64,000 nt of DNA from Halomonas alkaliantarctica (GTDB taxonomy: Bacteria; Pseudomonadota; Gammaproteobacteria; Pseudomonadales; Halomonadaceae): NCBI RefSeq assembly GCF_029854215.1, contig NZ_CP122961.1, positions 3,844,001 to 3,908,000 on the forward strand, read 5' to 3'. The notes under the pieces were generated by a model that was not told the DNA's origin, ran no database searches, and saw only the letters and a program-made list of their open reading frames with translations. The position numbers and the translations under genes were made by a program. Numbering within the stretch: the first letter of the stretch is position 1; each line of letters starts with the position of its first letter. Shown in pieces: positions 38,879 to 49,001 of the stretch.

Positions 38879-40150
38879 ACGCTTCTGAAAACTACGCCGA
38901 GTATAATGAAAGAAGAGATGATGAGATAGACTTGCGAGACATAGCACTTGCAGTCTACGCTGGATGGAAATGGATAGCATTGAGCATTGTTTTTTTGTGT
39001 GCTAATTGGATTTTTATATATTTATTTTATATCAACTCCAACTTATTCAACCGATATAACCTACTCTTCCACACATGGCGGGCTTAACGTTCTCAATAGT
39101 ATGCCGGAGACAAGCTACTCAGAATCTCAGGCCCTTGAAGAATTTAGCCAACGCCTTTCAAGCTATGAGAACTTCAGGTCTTTTTACGAAATAAAACCTG
39201 ATGCCATTAACTCTATAATACAAGATGAGTTAGACACTGACTCTCAGATTAGGTCATTCTTTTTTAATCAAATTAGCATCACTCCCCCCAGAGAAGATGA
39301 GGCCCCTCGCACCCTGTCACTTCAATACAACGAAAAAACGAATGGCCCGCAGATCCTCAACGAGTATTTCAGGTGGACAGAGGAAATGTATTCCCAGGTC
39401 CTTGTAGACAGGGCCTCCCGAGCCGTTGACAATGCAATTAATAGAAACAAAGCAAAGATGGATGCTCACCTAAGAGCCCACCAAGATGATATAGCTGCAC
39501 GCATAGAAATACTGCAAGAAGAAGACAAAATCAGAATTGCAGAGTTAGAAGACCGCCTGGAAGCAGAAAAACAATCTGTCGTTGCTTCTCGTGAAGAAAG
39601 GGTCCGTATTCTTGAACATGCCGAGCAGATCGCTTCTAATCTAGGCATCGAAAAACCTACCACCCCTAGAGACCTAGGAAGACAAACACAAGATCGGGAT
39701 GTTATTTATACGGAGATAAACTCACGAGGAGGTCTCCCACTTTACTTCATGGGCGTTGATGCTCTTCGCGCGGAACGCGAGGTGATAGAACAAAACCTCG
39801 AAGAGGATGCTAATACACAAGAAATCAGGAATATAGAAAGCCAGCTCCAGCAGCTTATAAACAACCGTACAATTGAAACCATTACTAACCGAGAAAACCA
39901 GACTCCCTTTATTGAGGAATACAACAACCTCAGATCTCAAAATGAAATACTGTCCGCTAACATTATTTCGCCAAGTGAGATCGATATTGTTTCGGCAATT
40001 CATTGGGCCTATCAGCCTAACGGCCCGGAGTCACCAAGGTCTTCATTGATAATTGCTCTTAGCTTAGTCTTTGGGAGTATGCTTGGTGTCATTCTTGTAT
40101 TTATTTTAAACTTCATTGCTAGTATCAAGAAATACAAGAAACAGCTATAG
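38875..40150 (+). pseudogene. Wzz-like polysaccharide chain-length determinant, frame broken at a T7 run
   Basis: The N-terminal frame from 38875 gives the PCP1/Wzz start (DDEIDLRDIALAVYAGWKW and helix 1), then leaves the true frame at seven T (38990-38996). The other frame continues with ISTPTYSTDITYSS, a long charged coiled-coil region, and the C-terminal Wzz motif PNGPESPRSS followed by the second helix and a basic tail. Removing one T joins both parts into a 424-aa protein of normal layout. Such inner membrane proteins set O-antigen or capsule chain length. Phase variation, a fixed mutation or a read error are all possible. No other polysaccharide genes are adjacent. Confidence 0.8.
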
Positions 40151-40526
40151 TTTTTCATATTTAATGAAGACAACTGAACGTCGAGGGGGCCGAGAACGCC
40201 CCCTTCGAGGCATCGTAGAGCCAACGCTTCAACCTATCCTGGCCAGCTACCGGCTAGTGCCAAACCAGGGGTTGTCAGCCCTAACGCGAAGGGTCATCCA
40301 GCCGTTCCATGGAAGAGACTCCTCGAGCACTCTATCTTTCAAGGAGTCCTCAAGCCCACCGCAGACAACCGAAACCGATAAAATTATGACACTTATATTG
40401 CAAAAAACGACACTTAAATCGGCGACAGATACTACCTGGCACTTACCGATCCATTAATTAATGCTAATTCGTCGACCTCACAGAAGGTTGGGAGGAGTCG
40501 GCCTCCTCGGTAAATATCAGACCGTT
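40151..40526. other. Gene-free stretch after the Wzz-like gene
   Basis: 376 bp with no convincing coding frame. It holds a stem-loop at 40181-40208 and a second small one near 40492-40508 (GAGGAG/CTCCTC). It looks like the eroded edge of the accessory patch. Confidence 0.5.
40181..40208 (+). terminator. GC-rich stem-loop after the Wzz-like gene
   Basis: TCGAGGGGGC pairs with GCCCCCTTCGA (one bulged T) about 30 bp after the Wzz-like stop. The stem is strong but no U-tract follows directly, so terminator activity is tentative. Confidence 0.4.
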
Positions 40527-42293
40527 TTATAATGTTTCACCGCCAAACTGCAACGCGGCTAAATGACGATAGAGCGCGCTGGTGGTGATTAATTCAGCGT
40601 GGGTACCCGCCGCTACCAGTTTCCCACCCTCCAGCACCAGCAAACGGTCAGCGGCGATGACCGTCGCCAACCGGTGGGCGATCACGATGCTGGTGCGCCC
40701 CACCATCAGTCTGTCCAGCGCCTGCTGCACCAACCGCTCGCTCTCCGCATCCAGCGCGCTGGTGGCTTCATCCAACAGCAGCACGGCGGGATTTTTAAGC
40801 AGCGCCCGAGCGATTGCGAGCCGCTGACGCTGTCCGCCGGAGAGCTGCACGCCACCGGGCCCAAGCGGTGTATCAAAACCTTGGGGTAGCGCATCGATAA
40901 AGTCGAGGGCGCTGGCGTCCTGTGCAGCAATGCGTAATCTATCGATATCAGCCTCAGGGTCCCCGTAGCGCAGATTCTCGGCCACCGAGCCGCTAAACAG
41001 CACCGGCTCTTGCGCCACCAGCCCCATGACACTGCGCAAGGCAGCAAGCTCTAAGGTGCGGATATCACTGCCATCAAGACTGATGCGCCCTTGGCTAGGG
41101 TCATAAAAGCGAAGTAACAACGCCAAGAGGGTACTTTTACCTGCCCCCGAAGGCCCCACCACCGCTACCCGTTCTCCCGGCTTAATATGCAGATCAAACC
41201 CTTCAAGCGCCGGGGTTTCCCGACCGGGGTAGGTGAAGCTGACGTTCTCCAGCACAATGTCACCCTGTGATGGCAGCGGTAGGTGATGCGGATTCGCGGG
41301 TGACTGGATAGCGGGCTGCGTATCGAGAAGCTCCAATAAGCGCTCCGCCGCGCCTGCTGCGCGCTGCACATCCCCCGCGACTTCAGCCAAGGTGGCGATC
41401 GCCCCCGCCGCCAGAACGGCATAGAAAATAAACGCCGAGAGCTCGCCTGCGCTCATGGTGCCGTCTAGCACCGCCTGTCCGCCCTGCCAGAGCATTAAGC
41501 CAACCGCGGTAAACACCACCAGCATGGCAACACCGGTTAACCAGGCGCGCTGCTGGGTGCGCTCCACGGCGCTGCCGAACGCCTGCTCTACGCGCTGACC
41601 GTAGTGGGTTTTATCCGCCGCTTCGTGGGTAAACGCCTGGAGCGTTTTAATACCGCTCAGCGCCTCCTCAGCATAGCGGCCAAGTTCGGCCACGCGATCC
41701 TGGCTGGTGCGCGAAAGTCGTCGCACCCGACGGCCGTACCACACAATCGGCAACAGCGTCGCCGGAATCCCGATCAGCACCATCGCCGAGAACCACGGTT
41801 GGGTAATCAGCATTAGCACCACGGCGCCTACCAGCATGACCAAATTACGCAGCGCCAGCGAGACCGAGGAGCCAAACAGGCTCTGCAGTACGCTGGTGTC
41901 CGCGGTCAGGCGTGATGCGATCTCCCCCGCGGCACGGCCGTCGCTTGAGCTTTCAAAAAAACTCGGTTCTAAAGTGAGCAAATGATCGAACACCCGCTGG
42001 CGCAAGTCGGCAGCCAAGCGCTCGCCAATCCAAGTGACTTGGTAGTAACGCAGCGCAGAGGCAAGCGCCAGCACCGTCACCACCGCTAGCATTAACCCCA
42101 GCGTTTGAGCCAGCGCCTGCTGATCCGCGGCGAGGAAGCCGCGGTCGATAACTAAGCGCAAGCCATTCCCCAGCAGTAGCACACTGCCCGATGCCAGCAG
42201 CAGCGCTAAGCCCGCCAAGGCTAACCGTGTGCGGTAGGGGCGCAGTAGACCCAATAAACGCAGTAATACTCGGGGGTTGGGGCGTTGATTCAT
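40527..42293 (-). CDS. MsbA-like ABC exporter (membrane plus ATPase domains)
   Basis: 588-aa half-transporter. Six helices (about 20-310) precede an ATPase domain with Walker A GPSGAGKSTLLALLLRF (about 372), signature LSGGQRQRLAIARALL (about 480), Walker B VLLLDEATSALDAES and switch histidine IAHRLATV. It works as a homodimer; relatives export lipid A, lipids, drugs or peptides. The substrate cannot be told. The ATG has no strong ribosome site. It lies downstream of pntB beyond a terminator, so it is probably its own unit. Confidence 0.92.
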   Translation of the reverse strand: MNQRPNPRVLLRLLGLLRPYRTRLALAGLALLLASGSVLLLGNGLRLVIDRGFLAADQQALAQTLGLMLAVVTVLALASALRYYQVTWIGERLAADLRQRVFDHLLTLEPSFFESSSDGRAAGEIASRLTADTSVLQSLFGSSVSLALRNLVMLVGAVVLMLITQPWFSAMVLIGIPATLLPIVWYGRRVRRLSRTSQDRVAELGRYAEEALSGIKTLQAFTHEAADKTHYGQRVEQAFGSAVERTQQRAWLTGVAMLVVFTAVGLMLWQGGQAVLDGTMSAGELSAFIFYAVLAAGAIATLAEVAGDVQRAAGAAERLLELLDTQPAIQSPANPHHLPLPSQGDIVLENVSFTYPGRETPALEGFDLHIKPGERVAVVGPSGAGKSTLLALLLRFYDPSQGRISLDGSDIRTLELAALRSVMGLVAQEPVLFSGSVAENLRYGDPEADIDRLRIAAQDASALDFIDALPQGFDTPLGPGGVQLSGGQRQRLAIARALLKNPAVLLLDEATSALDAESERLVQQALDRLMVGRTSIVIAHRLATVIAADRLLVLEGGKLVAAGTHAELITTSALYRHLAALQFGGETL

Positions 42294-42355
42294 AGTAGCG
42301 AATGCTCAATAGACAAGGCGGTATCCGACCATAGCAGGAGTGCCGGTGACTGCAC

Positions 42356-42388
42356 AGAAACAAAAAAGCCCGCGATCTCTCGCGGGCT
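42356..42388 (-). terminator. Rho-independent terminator of pntAB
   Basis: On the minus strand AGCCCGCG-AGAGAT-CGCGGGCT is followed by TTTTTTGTTT: an 8-bp stem with a good U-tract, about 70 bp after the pntB stop. Confidence 0.88.
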
Positions 42389-42455
42389 CAATACTTAATG
42401 GCGCTTAATACCTTAGCTTTTCGCTACGTTGCCTAGGCAGCTACGTTGAATAGCC

Positions 42456-43898
42456 TTAGTCAATCAAAGGCAGCAGCGTATTCAAGCTATCCCGGGCATC
42501 GCCGTAGAACATCCGCGTGTTCTCTTTGAAGAACAGCGGGTTCTCGATACCCGAGTAGCCGGTACCCTGGCCGCGTTTACTGACAAACACCTGCTTGGCC
42601 TCCCACACCTTCAATACCGGCATACCGGCGATGGGGCTATTGGGATCTTCCTCAGCCGCGGGGTTCACGATGTCGTTGGAACCAATCACGATTACCACGT
42701 CGGTGGTGGCGAAATCATCATTGATTTCGTCCATCTCCAGCACGATGTCGTAAGGCACCTTGGCCTCGGCCAGCAGTACGTTCATATGCCCTGGCAAACG
42801 GCCTGCAACCGGGTGAATACCAAAGCGTACGTTTTTACCCGCAGCGCGCAGCTTGCGCACCAAGTCGCTCACCGCCGTTTGCGCCTGGGCCACCGCCATG
42901 CCGTAACCCGGCACGATAATCACGCTATCAGCATCGTTTAGGGCACTCGCTACGCCACCTGCGTCGATGGCCACCTGCTCGCCTTCGATCTCTGCCGCAG
43001 GCCCTTGGCTGCCGCCAAAGCCACCCAAAATCACGTTAACGAAGTTGCGGTTCATCGCCTTACACATAATGTAAGAGAGAATCGCACCTGATGAACCCAC
43101 CAGCGCGCCGGTGACAATCAGCAGGTCGTTAGAAAGCGTGAAGCCGATAGCGGCCGCCGCCCAGCCGGAGTAGCTGTTAAGCATGGAGACCACCACCGGC
43201 ATATCGGCTCCACCAATGCCCATGATCAGGTGGTAACCGATAAAGAACGCCAGCGCCGCGAGCACTAACAGCGTCCAGAAGCCAGCACCGTTCAGGTAGA
43301 GAATCGCTAGCAGCAGCGACAGCACCGCCGCTCCCGCATTGAGCATATGCCCGCCGGGCAGTTGGCGAGGCTTACCATCGACCTTGCCCGCTAGCTTGCC
43401 AAAGGCAATCACCGAGCCGGTAAAGGTCACCGCGCCGATAAAGATGCCCAGTACTACTTCTACCTGGAGGAACATCAGTTCGTCAGGGGCTTTGGTAGCG
43501 ACCAGCGCCGCAAAAGCGGAAAACTGATCCATCGACGCCTCAGCGGCCCGCGCAGCCATTACCCGACGGCGTTCTAAATCGGCGCTCCACGCTACCAGTA
43601 CCGCTGCCAAGCCTACAAAACTATGCAGCGCCGCCACTAGCTGGGGCATTTCGGTCATTTCGACCTTGCCCGCCACGTAGGCGCCAATGCCAGCGCCGAT
43701 CAGCATCATCGGGATTAGCCACCAGTAGCCGCCAATGCCTGGGCCGAGAGCAGTGAAGAACACCGCCACCGCCATGCCCACGATGCCGTACCACACGGCT
43801 CGTTTGGCTTTCTCTTGGTTACTCAAGCCGCCTAGCGACAGAATAAACAGTACGCTTGCCGCGATTGCCGCGGCAGATACGAATCCTTGACCTAACAT
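42456..43898 (-). CDS. pntB: NAD(P) transhydrogenase subunit beta
   Basis: 480-aa protein. Eight to nine helices (about 1-265) form the proton channel, followed by the NADP(H)-binding domain III (about 300-480) with [33 protein letters not shown] text around residue 350, and [16 protein letters not shown]. With PntA it passes hydride between NADH and NADP using the proton gradient. It starts 16 bp after pntA with GGAG before the ATG. Confidence 0.95.
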   Translation of the reverse strand: MLGQGFVSAAAIAASVLFILSLGGLSNQEKAKRAVWYGIVGMAVAVFFTALGPGIGGYWWLIPMMLIGAGIGAYVAGKVEMTEMPQLVAALHSFVGLAAVLVAWSADLERRRVMAARAAEASMDQFSAFAALVATKAPDELMFLQVEVVLGIFIGAVTFTGSVIAFGKLAGKVDGKPRQLPGGHMLNAGAAVLSLLLAILYLNGAGFWTLLVLAALAFFIGYHLIMGIGGADMPVVVSMLNSYSGWAAAAIGFTLSNDLLIVTGALVGSSGAILSYIMCKAMNRNFVNVILGGFGGSQGPAAEIEGEQVAIDAGGVASALNDADSVIIVPGYGMAVAQAQTAVSDLVRKLRAAGKNVRFGIHPVAGRLPGHMNVLLAEAKVPYDIVLEMDEINDDFATTDVVIVIGSNDIVNPAAEEDPNSPIAGMPVLKVWEAKQVFVSKRGQGTGYSGIENPLFFKENTRMFYGDARDSLNTLLPLID

Positions 43899-43914
43899 AT
43901 CGTCTCTCCGCCGC

Positions 43915-45486
43915 TTAGGATTTTTGGAACATGGCCAGCATCCGGCGTGTCACCAGGAAGCCACCCACGATATTGATTGACGCGATAAGCACCGAGATCG
44001 CCGCCAGCACACCAACCACCACACTGCCGGAGCCAATCTGCAAAACTGCCCCTAGGATAATGATGCCCGAGATCGCATTGGTCACCGCCATAAGCGGCGT
44101 ATGCAGCGAGTGGCTCACTTTCCAAATCACCTGGAAGCCGATAAAGCAGGCCAGTACAAAGACAATAAAGTGTTGCATAAAGGACGTTGGGGCCACTTGG
44201 CCCAGCAGCAGCATCAGTACGCCGCCAACAGCCAGTAGACTTACCTGCCGCTTGGTTTGCGCTTTAAAGGCGGCTAGCTCAGTGGCCCTTTTTTCTTCCG
44301 GCGTGGGCTCTTTCTCTTTCTTCTTGGGTTTTGACGCGCCAATCGCTTTCACTTTGGGCGGCGGCGGCGGGAAAGTGACTTCGCCCTGATGCGTCACCGT
44401 GGCACCACGAATCACGTCGTCGTCCATATTGTGATTGATCTCACCCTCTTTGTCGGGCGTCAGGTCAGTCAACATGTGACGGATATTGGTGGCGTAGAGC
44501 AGCGATGATTGCGTTGCCATGCGCGAAGGGAAGTCGGTATAGCCGATGACCACTACGCCATTATCCGATACCACGCGCTCATCAGGCTTGGTCAGGTCGC
44601 AGTTACCGCCCTTCTCGGCAGCCAAATCAATAATCACCGAGCCTGGCTTCATCGCCGCGACCATATCTTCCAGCCACAGCTTGGGCGCAGGTTTGCCGGG
44701 AATCAGCGCGGTGGTAATCACGATATCCACGTCCGGCGCCTGTTCGCGGAAGCACTCAAGCTGCTTTTCGCGGAATTCTGGGCTTGAAGGCGAGGCGTAG
44801 CCACCACTTTCGGAACCGTCCTGGCTATCTTCGAAATCGAGGAACAGGAACTCCGCGCCCATGGATTCGATCTGCTCGGAAACCTCGGGGCGCACGTCAA
44901 AGGCACGCACTACGGCGCCCAGGCTGGTGGCAGTGCCGATCGCCGCCAAACCGGCCACACCTGCACCAATCACCAGCACTTTGGCGGGGGGCACTTTACC
45001 CGCTGCGGTTACCTGACCGGTGAAGAAGCGACCAAAGTTGTTGCCCGCCTCAATTACCGCACGGTAGCCCGCGATATTGGCCATGGAGGAGAGCGCGTCC
45101 ATCTTCTGTGCCCGCGAAATACGCGGCACCATATCCATGGCAATAACGGTAGCGCCCTGGGCCTTACACTTCTCCAGCAGCGCTTCGTTTTGCGCTGGCC
45201 AGAAGAAGGAAATCAACGTTTGACCTTCACGCAACCGCTCGGCCTCTTGATCAGAGGGCTCGCGGACTTTAATGACCACATCAGCGTCGTTCCAGAGCGC
45301 GTCGGCTCCTTCCACCACGGTAACGCCTGCATCACGATAAGTGTCGTCATTAAAGCCCGCCGCAAGGCCAGCCCCGCTTTCTACCAAACACTCGTGGCCC
45401 AATTTTTGGATCTGCTTAGCGCTCTCTGGAGTCAGCGCGACACGCGCTTCCCCCCGGGCACTCTCTTTTGGTGCGCCTATTTTCAC
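43915..45486 (-). CDS. pntA: NAD(P) transhydrogenase subunit alpha
   Basis: 523-aa E. coli-type fused alpha subunit. The NAD-binding domain I (about 1-375) starts [20 protein letters not shown] and holds the Rossmann motif [13 protein letters not shown] and [10 protein letters not shown] proline- and lysine-rich linker (about 380-425, [14 protein letters not shown]) leads to four helices near the C-terminus. I chose the GTG at 45486, with GGGAG seven bases before, because it begins at the first strand; an in-frame ATG at 45540 adds 18 residues unlike the family. Confidence 0.93.
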   Translation of the reverse strand: MKIGAPKESARGEARVALTPESAKQIQKLGHECLVESGAGLAAGFNDDTYRDAGVTVVEGADALWNDADVVIKVREPSDQEAERLREGQTLISFFWPAQNEALLEKCKAQGATVIAMDMVPRISRAQKMDALSSMANIAGYRAVIEAGNNFGRFFTGQVTAAGKVPPAKVLVIGAGVAGLAAIGTATSLGAVVRAFDVRPEVSEQIESMGAEFLFLDFEDSQDGSESGGYASPSSPEFREKQLECFREQAPDVDIVITTALIPGKPAPKLWLEDMVAAMKPGSVIIDLAAEKGGNCDLTKPDERVVSDNGVVVIGYTDFPSRMATQSSLLYATNIRHMLTDLTPDKEGEINHNMDDDVIRGATVTHQGEVTFPPPPPKVKAIGASKPKKKEKEPTPEEKRATELAAFKAQTKRQVSLLAVGGVLMLLLGQVAPTSFMQHFIVFVLACFIGFQVIWKVSHSLHTPLMAVTNAISGIIILGAVLQIGSGSVVVGVLAAISVLIASINIVGGFLVTRRMLAMFQKS

Positions 45487-45655
45487 TCGCTTTCTCCCTT
45501 GCTTAACCTTATTGCAGTGCCGCAGTTGCTCAACGGGCAATGCACCTTTAACGGCGTCTGTGATAACGCCTTCATAGCAGTCTAGGATCTAACGGGGTGG
45601 CTGCCAGATACTATTCAACCTTTGATACAACAGGGTTGTTTAATTACAACATCCC

Positions 45656-46600
45656 CTAGTGTGCATCAGGGTTCCCCGAACGTCTAAAGTCGTTAGCAAA
45701 CTCATTAAGCACCCGATAGAGCCACACGTTGGCAGGATCATTGGCATACAGCCCATGCTGAATCAACGTCATTTTCAGCGTTGGTAGCTCCTTAGGTGGC
45801 TCCACCAAGCGTACCGGTAGCATAGCGACGAACCGCTCAGCCATTTGGCGTGGTAGCGTCATGATCGCCTCAGTTAGCGCCACTACCCTCGCTGCAGCGA
45901 TATAGTTGAGGTTTTTTGAAATTACCCGGCGGGTTAAGCCGTGTTGCACCAGACAACTATCGATATTGCTGGGGCGTAGGCCGCTAATATCCGCCAGCTC
46001 CACATGAAGCTGTTGAGCAAACTGCGCAATATCCAACGCATCGCCTACGCGATCATTATGAGTAGCCACCAGACAGACCAACTCCTCATCCATCCACGGG
46101 GTCTGAATCACACCGCTAGGCAGCGCGCTTTGGCTATCCAACCCCACCACCATATCAATTTGGCGCTGTTCCAGCCCCTCACTCAGCATGTCCGGGGTAA
46201 TTAGCTCAATGGAAAAGCTAATGCCCGGCGCATAGGCCAACAACTGACTTAAAAAGAGCGGGTACATGACCTCTTCAAAGTAATCCGTGGTGGCGAGTGT
46301 AAAACGGCGCGTGCTGTTGGCAGGCGAAAACATCGCGGGGGGCGCAAACCCTTGTCGCAGCATCGCCAGCACCTGTTGCACCACAGGCAGCAGCGCGAGT
46401 GCCCGGGGGGTCGGCTGCATACCTTTTTCGGTGCGCACAAGCAGCGGATCATCCAGCGATTCCCGCAGCCGTTTTAAGGCATGGCTCAAGGCTGGCTGAC
46501 TTAAATGCAACGTTTCTGCCGCACGAGTGACGTGACGCTCGTGCATCAGCACCTCAAACACCAGCAGCAAGTTTAGGTCGAAATGACGTAGTGAGCGCAT
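45656..46600 (-). CDS. LysR-family regulator beside speB
   Basis: 314-aa LysR regulator. The N-terminal HTH (HFDLNLLLVFEVLMHERHVT; then LHLSQPALSHALKRLRE) is followed by the effector-binding domain (about 90-300). The sequence is of the NodD/LeuO-like subgroup with a FDLNLL start. It is divergent from agmatinase, and two dyads of LysR type lie in the gap, so it is the likely regulator of speB and of itself. The effector may be agmatine or another guanidine compound (inferred). Confidence 0.88.
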   Translation of the reverse strand: MRSLRHFDLNLLLVFEVLMHERHVTRAAETLHLSQPALSHALKRLRESLDDPLLVRTEKGMQPTPRALALLPVVQQVLAMLRQGFAPPAMFSPANSTRRFTLATTDYFEEVMYPLFLSQLLAYAPGISFSIELITPDMLSEGLEQRQIDMVVGLDSQSALPSGVIQTPWMDEELVCLVATHNDRVGDALDIAQFAQQLHVELADISGLRPSNIDSCLVQHGLTRRVISKNLNYIAAARVVALTEAIMTLPRQMAERFVAMLPVRLVEPPKELPTLKMTLIQHGLYANDPANVWLYRVLNEFANDFRRSGNPDAH

Positions 46601-46611
46601 AGCCTCTCATT

Positions 46612-46647
46612 ATTCACATCATGAATGATTAAATTCTAAACATTCAT
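46612..46647. promoter_or_regulatory. LysR-type operator region between regulator and speB
   Basis: ATTCA-CATCA-TGAAT (46612-46626) is a LysR box of the T-N11-A form. It overlaps a second inverted repeat, ATGAATG (46621-46627) and CATTCAT (46641-46647). Both lie just upstream of the regulator start, 95-130 bp before speB. Confidence 0.5.
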
Positions 46648-46740
46648 TTAAGTTATCACCAGTAATTGCTTATTGTCTGCTGCTTATTCGCCCACCCGCG
46701 ACTATCAACGATAATCCAGCACGCAAGGAGAAGCACAGCG

Positions 46741-47667
46741 GTGACTCACCCACAAACTCAAACCATGCCCAGCCTTTATGGCGATGTGATTTCTACCTTT
46801 ATGGGCGTAGCAAAAGCATCGGACCCTAAGGCAACCGACGCAGATGTTGTGGTGAGTGGCGTTCCCTTTGATCTTGCTTGCTCGGGCCGTTCAGGCACCC
46901 GTATGGGGCCGAATGCTATTCGTCAAAGCACCGCTAACTTGATTTGGGAAGGCAAGCGATGGCCTTGGGATTTCGCCCTAGAAGATCGCCTCAAAGTTTG
47001 CGATGCAGGCAACGTTGATTACGCGTATGGCGAGCCCGAAAGTCTGGTCGATAACCTGGAAACTCACGCCAACGGTTGGTTAAGCGCGGGCAAAAAGATG
47101 CTCACCCTGGGCGGCGACCACTACATCAGTCTGCCGCTACTGCGCGCCCATGCCCGAGAGCACGGCCCGCTGGCGCTGATCCATTTTGATGCCCACACCG
47201 ATACCTACGAACAAGGCACGCGCTTTGACCACGGTACGATTTTCTATCATGCCTTAAAAGAAGGCTTATTGGTGCCCGAGCACTCACTGCAAATTGGCAT
47301 TCGCACCAGCTATGACCGCCACAACCACCCTTACGAGGTGTTGGATGCCGACTGGGTCAATGACCACGGTGCAGCGGCGGTGCTTGAGCGCATTCGTGCC
47401 CGCGTGGGTTATCACGCCGCCTACATAACCTTGGACATCGACGGCCTCGACCCCGCCTATGCCCCTGGCACCGGCACGCCGGTCTGCGGCGGTATGTCTA
47501 CCGACCTGATGCTGAAAGTAATTCGTGGCATGGTAGGCATGGAGCTAGTCGGTATGGATGTGGTGGAAGTGAACCCCGCCTATGACCACGGCGACATTAC
47601 GTCACTTGCCGCCGCGACGCTGGGGCTTGAGTTTTTGTATACCCTGGCAGCGTCCAAAGGCGTTTGA
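46741..47667 (+). CDS. speB: Agmatinase-family ureohydrolase
   Basis: 308-aa arginase-fold enzyme, nearly the size of E. coli SpeB (306). The manganese ligands are in LGGDHYISLP (His), LIHFDAHTDTYE (Asp, His, Asp) and TLDIDGLDPAYAPGTGTP (two Asp). Much of the sequence lines up with E. coli agmatinase (GVPFDLACSGRSGTRMGP; GMDVVEVNPAYDHGDIT). It makes putrescine and urea from agmatine; guanidinobutyrase activity is the alternative. The GTG at 46741 has AAGGAG upstream; an upstream in-frame start at 46666 lacks one. Confidence 0.9.
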   Translation: MTHPQTQTMPSLYGDVISTFMGVAKASDPKATDADVVVSGVPFDLACSGRSGTRMGPNAIRQSTANLIWEGKRWPWDFALEDRLKVCDAGNVDYAYGEPESLVDNLETHANGWLSAGKKMLTLGGDHYISLPLLRAHAREHGPLALIHFDAHTDTYEQGTRFDHGTIFYHALKEGLLVPEHSLQIGIRTSYDRHNHPYEVLDADWVNDHGAAAVLERIRARVGYHAAYITLDIDGLDPAYAPGTGTPVCGGMSTDLMLKVIRGMVGMELVGMDVVEVNPAYDHGDITSLAAATLGLEFLYTLAASKGV

Positions 47668-47689
47668 TAGTTAGCCCTCGCCGTCTCTT

Positions 47690-48072
47690 GGCTTTTACGG
47701 CATTGAGATGGCGGTGTGTGGTTGAGGCGGGAATGGAAGAGCAGCTTTTGGCAACGCCGATATTCACCAGGCGGAGAATCAACGCCAGCGCATCGTAGAA
47801 GCGTTCACCGGCGGCCTGCCCACCTTCAATACCAAAACTAAGAATCCCCGCGGCATGGCCGTGCATATAACGCTGGGCCAGTGAGTGCCAGCGTAATGCA
47901 CCCAGGTGACGAATGGATGCCCTTCCAGATGATTGGCCACCGCTAAGGCATTGGAACAGGTACGCTCATTTCGTAGTGACAGCGTTTCCAATCCTTGGAG
48001 TAGGTTCCAGGCCGCTTGGGCAGAAAGTACGCTACTGGGGAACAGCGGGGTAATGAGATTGCGCGCTGCACC
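47690..48072 (-). pseudogene. metY (O-acetylhomoserine sulfhydrylase) 3' remnant
   Basis: On the minus strand a C-terminal piece of a Cys/Met PLP enzyme can be followed: ARNLITPLFPSSVLSAQAAW, LLQGLETLSLRNERTCSNAL and HPFVTWVHYAG in one frame. After a frame change near 47880 it goes on with LAQRYMHGHAAGILSFGIEG, then VNIGVAKSCSSIPASTTHRH. The order and spacing match MetY. The N-terminal two thirds with the PLP lysine are absent, and the end runs out toward speB. A relic of deletion, not expressed as an enzyme. Confidence 0.8.
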
Positions 48073-48077
48073 GATGC

Positions 48078-48737
48078 CTAAACAGCGTCTTTTTTAAACA
48101 GCTTTCCAAGTTGATAAAGGTCGTGCATATACCTATCAAACTTTGAAACAAGCAGTGACATGAAGATAAGGGCATAAATAACCAGCATGACGACCAGAGG
48201 TTGGTTTAGCCAGGCCAGTAAGGGAATCGACACTGGGTAGCTAATCGTATAGACCGTCATGGCCGCTAATAGCTGAACCAGGAAACAATTAACAATCACC
48301 AGAGTAATCAACGCTGCTCGTATATTGATATGCGGCAGCGTTGTTTTCCAAAACGGCAAGTGACGTACTCTTATGCGGATTCCCTCCGCTCCCTCTGTAT
48401 CACCGTTAAAGCTCAATCTTTTTTTACGCCGCAATAAAGGGATTGCATAGCTGCCTGCTTCCTCTTCAGCAAACGCTACCAACGCGATATCCCGATCGAA
48501 GAATTCAGGCCCAAGAGTGCTAGCCGCCATCCGGTCAAAATCTGTTCGCGCATGGGTTTTTGTGGCGACTTTGGCTTGCTCAGAAAGCATTTTTAAGCGG
48601 CCTTTACCGGCCTTCGACAATTTCTTATCGTTGCCGACGTTGATATTGTAATGAATTTCATACACCTGATATAAAGCAACGGTCACACCCACAAAAATCA
48701 TCAAAAAAACAATATATATCAACATATTAATAGGCAT
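48078..48737 (-). CDS. Membrane protein of unknown function
   Basis: 219-aa protein. An N-terminal helix (about 4-25) is followed by a polar, basic region (about 30-125) and two helices near the C-terminus (about 137-160 and 175-197), then a charged tail. The region around residues 70-110 (DRDIALVAFAEEEAGSYAIP, LLRRKKRLSF) may form a small cytoplasmic domain. No family was recognised. GGGAG touches the first ATG, so the in-frame ATG four codons on (48725) may be the real start. It lies next to the metY relic and is monocistronic. Confidence 0.6.
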   Translation of the reverse strand: MPINMLIYIVFLMIFVGVTVALYQVYEIHYNINVGNDKKLSKAGKGRLKMLSEQAKVATKTHARTDFDRMAASTLGPEFFDRDIALVAFAEEEAGSYAIPLLRRKKRLSFNGDTEGAEGIRIRVRHLPFWKTTLPHINIRAALITLVIVNCFLVQLLAAMTVYTISYPVSIPLLAWLNQPLVVMLVIYALIFMSLLVSKFDRYMHDLYQLGKLFKKDAV

Positions 48738-49001
48738 CTCCCGAACGGAACTTATTGCGCAACCAAAAGTTAATTTTATTAGCCTTCAAACTAACATAAC
48801 GGCCGAGCCCTAAAAACGTATTTTACTGATATTCGTTATGGAAGGATCATCCAATGCTATGAAACGCACTTACAGTGGTCGGCTAGAGTTGCCTCATCGC
48901 CCTTTTGAGGATGGTAGCGGCGCGGCTGACAGTCCAAGCCTTTGACGACGACGGTTTCGTCATGCACTGCAGCTCTTTCCCAGTGCGGTAGCGATATCAC
49001 G

